From Altimarinus sp041659565 (GTDB taxonomy: Bacteria; Patescibacteriota; Gracilibacteria; BD1-5; UBA6164), in contig JBAZXZ010000006.1 of assembly GCA_041659565.1 (NCBI GenBank), positions 43,324 to 107,323 of the forward strand: a stretch of DNA of 64,000 nt, given 5' to 3'. Positions 58,730 through 64,000 of this stretch are shown here, piece by piece. Position numbers and translations under genes: made by a program. The notes under the pieces are model-generated. The model did no database searches, had not been told where the DNA came from, and saw nothing but the letters and a program-made list of their open reading frames with translations. How positions within the stretch are numbered: position 1 is the first letter of the stretch; each line of letters starts with the position of its first letter.

Positions 58730-60538
58730 ATGAAAATTAATAATATTAGAAATTTACTTAAAAAAGTAAAAATAAAAATAATTCTGACTAAAAATAGGAT
58801 TAACAAAATTAAAGTTAATAAATTTTATTGATATTGAAGCATTATATTAGTTTTTAGTTTATTTATATCAATTAACATATGTAATTTTTTAGTATGTTTA
58901 TCTGTTAAATATCCAGAATTAAATATCTGAGTAAATAATTCACAACAAATTGCTTCATTAAAATATGAAAATATAACTGTTACTAAGAATACAGATACAA
59001 TAAATACTTTATCAATTGATGAAGAATTACTAAATCATAAACAAATATCATCTAATTCATCTATTGAGGTTAAAGAAAATAACACAGAATTTAACTCTGC
59101 TTCAGAAAAGGAATTAGATAGTAATAATAAATATAGTGAAGAAGAAATTAAAATAGAAAAAAATCTAGGAATACCTACTACTACTAAAGAACAAATCAAA
59201 CCTTTAGTTAAACCAGAAATCAAAGAAAATATAATAACTCAAGTTAATAAGTCTATTGTAAAACCTAGAACTAAAGATGTAATTGTAACTCCAGTAATAA
59301 AAACTACAGTTAATTTAGTAGCAACTAATACAACAGATACAACTTACCTTAATGTTAATAATGAAATAAATTGATTATTAGATAAATTAAATGCTGATAT
59401 ATTTAGATGATTTAAATTAAAAACAGTTAAAAATAATAATATTTTTCTTGAAAATTGAACACGGTACACTTATGTATATAAAAATTATAAAAATTTCTGA
59501 AAATGAATTATACCTTCAAAAAATGATTTACAACTCTCTTGATTAGATAAAAACACTACTCTTTTATTATTAGATGATACTATTTGAGCTTCATTTGTTA
59601 CTGATTATATAAAAGTAAAATTAATTAGTGATAATATAATTTTATGAATAACAAATAAACAAGAATTTTTAAATGAATTAGCTGATGATAAAAAATCTTT
59701 AAATACTGATACAGATAAATTATTTTTAAGTTTAAAAACTGAAACTATTAATTTAACTAAATGATTATCAGAATCTGATAAAATCTACAAAATATATGAT
59801 TATATTCTAAAAAACATTTCTTATTCTACTAAATTTTCATTGGATAATAAAGAAATATTTTCTTGAATAGATACATATAAAAATAAAAATTGAATTTGTT
59901 GATGATATACTAAACTCTATGTCTATATGTTAAGTTTTGCTTGAGTTTCTGGGGCAAAAGTTATTAGATGAGATGTGCTTGATGCTCCAGATTTTCCAAA
60001 TATAGGTCATGCTTGGGTAAAAATTTGAACATCATACTATGATCCAACATTTGATGATCCTGTCTGAGCTATAAAAACTAAAACATATAGTGAATATAAA
60101 TATTTTTGATTACCAAAAGATATTTTCTATACAAATAAGTATGACTATTGAACACTTCCATCTTATCTAAAAACAGAATCTCTAGAATCCAGAGAAAACT
60201 TAATTAGAGATAGTTTATCAAAACTTATACCTAAATATGAAAGTAAAAATTATCTCTTACTAAAACCATTTACTTTTAGGATAAATAATGGTTTAAATTA
60301 CAATGAAAAGATAACAATAGAAAAACTGAAAACTATTATTCCATATTATGAGGTAAATAATTATGAATACATAGAAAACAATCAAGTAAAAAAAATATCT
60401 AATATAGATTACTATACAACAAATGACTCAAATCTTGAGATTTTACTTGAACAAGTAGGTTACAATGTAGATTGATTAAAATTATTTAAATGGGATGATT
60501 GAAACTATAGATTAAGTTATAATGTAAATGCAAGCTAA
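58730..60538 (+). CDS. membrane-anchored transglutaminase-like protein
   Basis: 602 residues. One membrane helix near residues 36-60, a Ser/Thr/Lys-rich linker to about residue 210, then a transglutaminase-like fold: Cys in NGICGGYTKL (about residue 393), His in IGHAWVKI and Asp in YYDPTFDDP. This is the C-H-D triad of bacterial transglutaminase/protease-like enzymes acting on cell-wall peptides or proteins. It is a paralogue of the next gene (60791). TGA encodes Gly, including inside the active-site region. Confidence 0.82.
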
Positions 60539-60567
60539 AAACACTAGATTTCACCTAGTGTTTTTTT
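60537..60567 (+). terminator. intrinsic terminator
   Basis: Stem aaacactag / ctagtgttt and a run of T; overlaps the stop codon. Confidence 0.75.
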
Positions 60568-60790
60568 AATTTTAACCTCTTTCAGATAATATTTCAAGCA
60601 TAGTAATAAGAAAAAAGAACAAGTGGTGATTATATTTTGTCACCTCTTTTTTAGTGCTATAAATAGAGATTTTAGCTAAAAATAGCTAAATACTAATTGG
60701 TAAACACTCTAATTGAAATATTATAATAATGTATAAAAACCATTTATACAAAAAAGTAAAAAATCATTTTACTTGCTAATCAAAAATATT
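60539..60790 (+). promoter_or_regulatory. leader of the second transglutaminase gene with an ECF-like motif
   Basis: 252 bases with no gene beyond the terminator. The block TTTTGTCACCTCTTTTTT (60635-60652) matches the putative ECF -35 upstream of the sigma gene; ggtga...tcacc around it forms a small palindrome. A short hairpin (aagtaaaa / ttttactt) sits near 60752-60773. Confidence 0.4.
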
Positions 60791-62125
60791 ATGAAAACAA
60801 CAATTAAAATATTATCTTCAATCATTATATCAGTTATATCAATAACTTGATATACTCATGCAGATACATCATCAGTAACAAATACATGAATTACTAATAA
60901 TACATCTCTTTCTACTAGTTTAGATAAGGAAATAAATAGTTCATTAAATAAATTAAACAATAACACATATAATTCATTTGAAAGAAAAATATTAAAAAAT
61001 GATAATATGTTTCTAGAAAATTGAATTTGGTATACTTATACATATACTCAATACAAAAATTTATGAAAATGAACTAATTTATCAAAAAATGATTTAAAAA
61101 ACGCTTGATTTAATACTACTACAACTCTTTTATTATTAGATAATAACATTTGAGTTTCATTTGTTACTGATTATAAAAAAGTAAAATTAATTAGTGATTA
61201 TATAATTTCATGAATTACAAATAAACAAGAATTTTTGAGAGAATTAGCTGATGACAAAAAATCATTAAACAATGACACAGATAAATTATTTTTAAGTTTA
61301 AAAACTGAAACTCTTAAATTAACTAAATGATTATCTGAAACAGATAAGATTTATAAAATATATGATTATATTCTAAAAAATATATCTTATTCTAAGACCT
61401 TTAGCACAGACAATAAAAAAATCTTTTCTTGAATAAGTACTTATGAAAACAAAGATTGAATATGTTTAGGATATTCTAAATTAGATTTATATATGTTAAG
61501 TTTTGCTTGAATTTCAGATGTAGAGGTTAAAACTTGATATGTACTAGATTCCCCTATTTTCCCTGATGTAGGTCATGCATGGATAAAGATTTGAGATAAA
61601 TATTATGACCCTACATATGATGATCCAATCGGAGCATCAAAAACTAAAACTTATAGTCAATATAAATATTTCGCATTACCAAAAGATTTATTCTATACTA
61701 ACAAATTTGATTTTTGAACATTACCTTCTAATTTAAAATCTACAAGTTTAGAATCTAGAAAAATTTTAATACAAAATAACTTATCAAATATTTCAAATAA
61801 ATATGAAAATAAAAATTATCTTTTACTAAAACCATTTACTTTTAGAAAAGCTAATTCATTAGCTTACAATGAAAAAATAACAGTAGAAACAATAAAAAAC
61901 ATAATCCCAAGTTATGATGTAAATAATTATAAATATAAAGATAATAATCAAGTTAAATCAATTACAAATTTGAATTACTATACTATAAATGATTCAAATA
62001 TTGAGACATTACTTAAACAAATAGATTATAATCTTGATTGATACAAATTATTTAAATGGGATAACTGAACATATAGATTAAGCTATAATGTAATAACTAA
62101 TAATGATGTAGCTTACAATAAATAA
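60791..62125 (+). CDS. exported transglutaminase-like protein
   Basis: 444 residues. Signal peptide (IKILSSIIISVISITGYTHA, residues about 5-24), short linker, then a transglutaminase-like domain with Cys in DGICLGYSKL, His in VGHAWIKI and Asp in YYDPTYDDP. The region after the catalytic core is strongly alike in both paralogues down to the shared end LFKWD-G-YRLSYNV. It differs from the first gene by lacking the long linker. A possible target of the ECF sigma factor. Confidence 0.85.
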
Positions 62126-62157
62126 TTTCAACCAATCAATAAGTAATAACTAATAAA

Positions 62158-62200
62158 AACACAAAAAAACACTAGAATTATTCTAGTGTTTTTTTGTGTT
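62158..62200. terminator. bidirectional terminator
   Basis: 20-base arms ending in aacacaaaaa / tttttgtgtt, between converging genes. Confidence 0.85.
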
Positions 62201-62214
62201 AAATAGGTTAATTA

Positions 62215-64000
62215 TTAAAATATTTTTTTATAACTAATAGCTAATTTTAATTTTAAATAATTTAATAAGTTTAACATCTTACTATTATTTTGATTATTAT
62301 TTTCTGAGTTTTGAATTCTTGAAAAAACTTTCAAAGTTATTCTTTCTCTTTCAGTTTTTTCTAAACTTTCTATCTCCCCTAAAAACTTAGATATAGCAAT
62401 TCTATATTTAATTGAAACATTATTACCATATAAATATTTTTCTAATTCTCATTTATTTTCATTAACAAATTTTGCTCTAACAACCCATCTTCATTCTGTT
62501 CATCAGATAGGAGTACAAGTTATCAATGTTAAATTACTTCATAGACCTGGGGTTAAAATTCAAACATCAGTTGGTTTTGTTTCATAAGATTTTTCTACTT
62601 TATACACAAATCTTTTAAAAGTTCAATTTGATTGAATTTTATATACCCAAATTTCTTCTCCTACATCAAGTTCGATAATTTTCTGGAATTGTGTTTTATA
62701 TCTACCATCATCATCTTTCCAGTATGAACTATGCCCATATATAATTCTATTTCATACTTGTCAATAATCATTAACACTTGTTCCAGGAAGACTCATTACT
62801 CAAGTTTTTAAATATAGATTTGCATTTACTTCTTTTCAATTAATTAGCTTTTCATAATCTTCAGAAGTTTTTGGCACATAATTAACAGGAACAATTAATC
62901 AGTTACTTGGAACAACAATATATTCATCTCTATTTCTGTCTATTTCTGGTAATTTCAATTTCCAAATATTTATATCATTAACATAACTTTGAACCATTGC
63001 AGGAGCATCAACTTCAATCTTATTATTCTTTTTATAACTAGCTCTTTCAGTAATTGGAGTTCAAGTTTTTAACAATATTGTAGGTAAAAATTTTATTCCA
63101 CTAATTCATTGTTGTCTTTCAAGATTATTTATCTGATCTAATTCTCTCATCTTATTTATATAATCATTATAAACTTCATCAATACCAGTACCAGCATCAG
63201 ATTCTGACATAATTTGTTCTGCCACATTTTCTCATGCTGCTACAGGCTGATCTTCTACATTATATGTAGTAAGATTTGCTGGAGTTGGAGCTCTACTTCA
63301 GCCACCACCACCACCACCACCACCGCCACCTCAACTAGGTGTTGGTGTAGGAGTTGGTGTAGGAGTTGGTGTGGGAGTTGGTGGAATAATAACTTCATCT
63401 TGATGATTACCAAAATTGTTATCTACTCAATTAGGAAGTCATAAATCAACTATATAACATCAACCATTTTCTGTAGGATAAGTTTGTGACCATCATACTT
63501 TTTGTACTTCACAAACTGTGTATTCACCAACTGGTACATTATCAAAATAGTAATATCAATTTTCATTTGTTGATCATGTATATGTAACTCAAGTAGATGT
63601 ATTTGAATTAAGAGTTACAGTCCATCAACTCATTGTTAATTCTCATTCATCCCATATTCAATCATGATCTACATCATTAAATTTATATCATCCTATTAAA
63701 TCTTCATGATTACCAAAATTATGGTCTACTAAATTAGGAAGTCATAAATCAACTATATGACATCATTCATTTTCTGTTGGATAAGTTTGTGACCATCATT
63801 CTTTTTGTACTTCACAAACTGTATATTCTCAAACAGGAATATCAGTAAATAAATAATATCAATTTTCATTTGTTGATCATGTATATGTAACTCAAGTAGA
63901 TGTATTTGAATTAAGAGTTACAGTCCATCAACTCATTGTTAATTCTCATTCATCCCATATTCAATCATCATCTACATCATTAAATTTATATCAACCTATC
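62215..64000 (-). CDS. surface protein with SdrD-type B repeats fused to a C-terminal sortase (5' partial)
   Basis: The 5' end lies beyond the window; 595 residues are visible. It starts with two near-identical 101-residue repeats of SdrD B-type (GYKFNDVD, GWTVTLNSN, GEYTVCEVQK, QTYPT) followed by a Pro-Thr stretch, eleven glycines and a linker. Then a sortase: catalytic His in IIYGHSSYW, Cys in LTLITCTP and the essential Arg in EGRWVVRA. The sequence ends in a charged helical tail. Sortases normally are free membrane enzymes, so fusion to an adhesin-like protein is unusual. It may cross-link or anchor itself or other surface proteins. Confidence 0.85.
63301..63382. repeat. low-complexity tracts coding poly-Gly and Pro-Thr
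   Basis: Minus-strand GGT/GGC codons give eleven Gly (about 63301-63332), and a ggagttggtgta-type repeat gives Pro-Thr pairs (about 63341-63382). A flexible hinge, prone to slippage. Confidence 0.9.
63431..64000. repeat. 303-bp tandem repeat in the surface protein gene
   Basis: Unit 63431-63733 (101 codons); the next copy begins at 63734 and continues to the window end. Copies are nearly identical at DNA level, with a few differences, indicating recent amplification. Confidence 0.9.

Noticed and set aside
63214..63444. Plus-strand frame rich in Thr/Cys/Trp
   Set aside because: Antisense of the poly-Gly and Pro-Thr linker of the sortase fusion; low-complexity artefact.

Overview
The window reads as a chromosome segment of a Candidate Phyla Radiation bacterium that uses genetic code 25 (UGA = glycine), i.e. 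Gracilibacteria (BD1-5/GN02) or Absconditabacteria (SR1). It is very AT-rich. Under the standard code almost every gene is broken by in-frame TGA; read with TGA as Gly, more than 50 long frames open on both strands, each closed by TAA or TAG. TGA sits at invariant glycines: Walker A of the UvrD-like helicase (PGAGKT, 1858-1875), of FtsK and of the ABC transporter, and the ABC signature LSGGQ. The matching decoder is present: a tRNA with anticodon UCA and discriminator U at 45200-45278, which I read as tRNA-Gly(UCA). No rRNA, CRISPR array or insertion sequence was seen. All coordinates come from hand translation.

Layout. (1) 1-20215, a defence and accessory island: a Gabija system (GajA, 5' truncated by the window edge, and GajB); a small membrane protein; a nuclease-like protein with an SMC/ABC-type ATPase resembling the ABC-3C conflict systems; an XRE regulator; an unassigned pseudoknotted RNA; unknown membrane and secreted proteins; an FtsK/HerA-type translocase with small unknown genes; and a divergent pair of a large membrane-anchored protein and a UPF1-like helicase with a C-terminal nuclease domain. 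(2) 20389-25075: tRNA-Lys, an ABC exporter, dnaX and dinD, with palindromic repeats, some inside dnaX. (3) 25151-32751: a four-gene operon for secreted or membrane proteins including a 1173-residue lipase-like hydrolase. (4) 32803-35527: a restriction-modification cassette (two methyltransferases around an endonuclease). (5) 35631-49908, mostly core functions: a MurE-like ligase, two CYTH proteins, PNPase, LexA, an RsmB/F-type methyltransferase, an MscS-like protein, tRNA-Gly(UCA), a lycopene-cyclase-domain protein, RsmE and a PiT phosphate transporter.

(6) 48931-52152: an ECF sigma factor, a membrane-anchored partner that is probably its anti-sigma factor, and an exported DUF333/Kazal-like/RsiV-like protein. 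(7) 52289-55248: an ArsR-controlled metal(loid) operon (regulator, Cys-rich thioredoxin-like protein, DUF2798-like protein, CDF transporter, YraQ-type permease) with a palindromic operator. (8) 55438-64000: a large unknown protein, a cold-shock protein, a SAM methyltransferase, two paralogous transglutaminase-like exported proteins, and the 3' part of a surface protein in which SdrD-type repeats and a poly-Gly/Pro-Thr linker are fused to a sortase.

The window combines informational core genes with dense antiviral functions and many exported proteins (lipase, transglutaminases, sortase-adhesin). That fits the host-attached or predatory life described for these phyla, although the sequence alone does not prove it. 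Intrinsic terminators are mostly long, perfect stems shared by converging genes. Shine-Dalgarno sequences are weak or absent before most starts, so several start choices are approximate.
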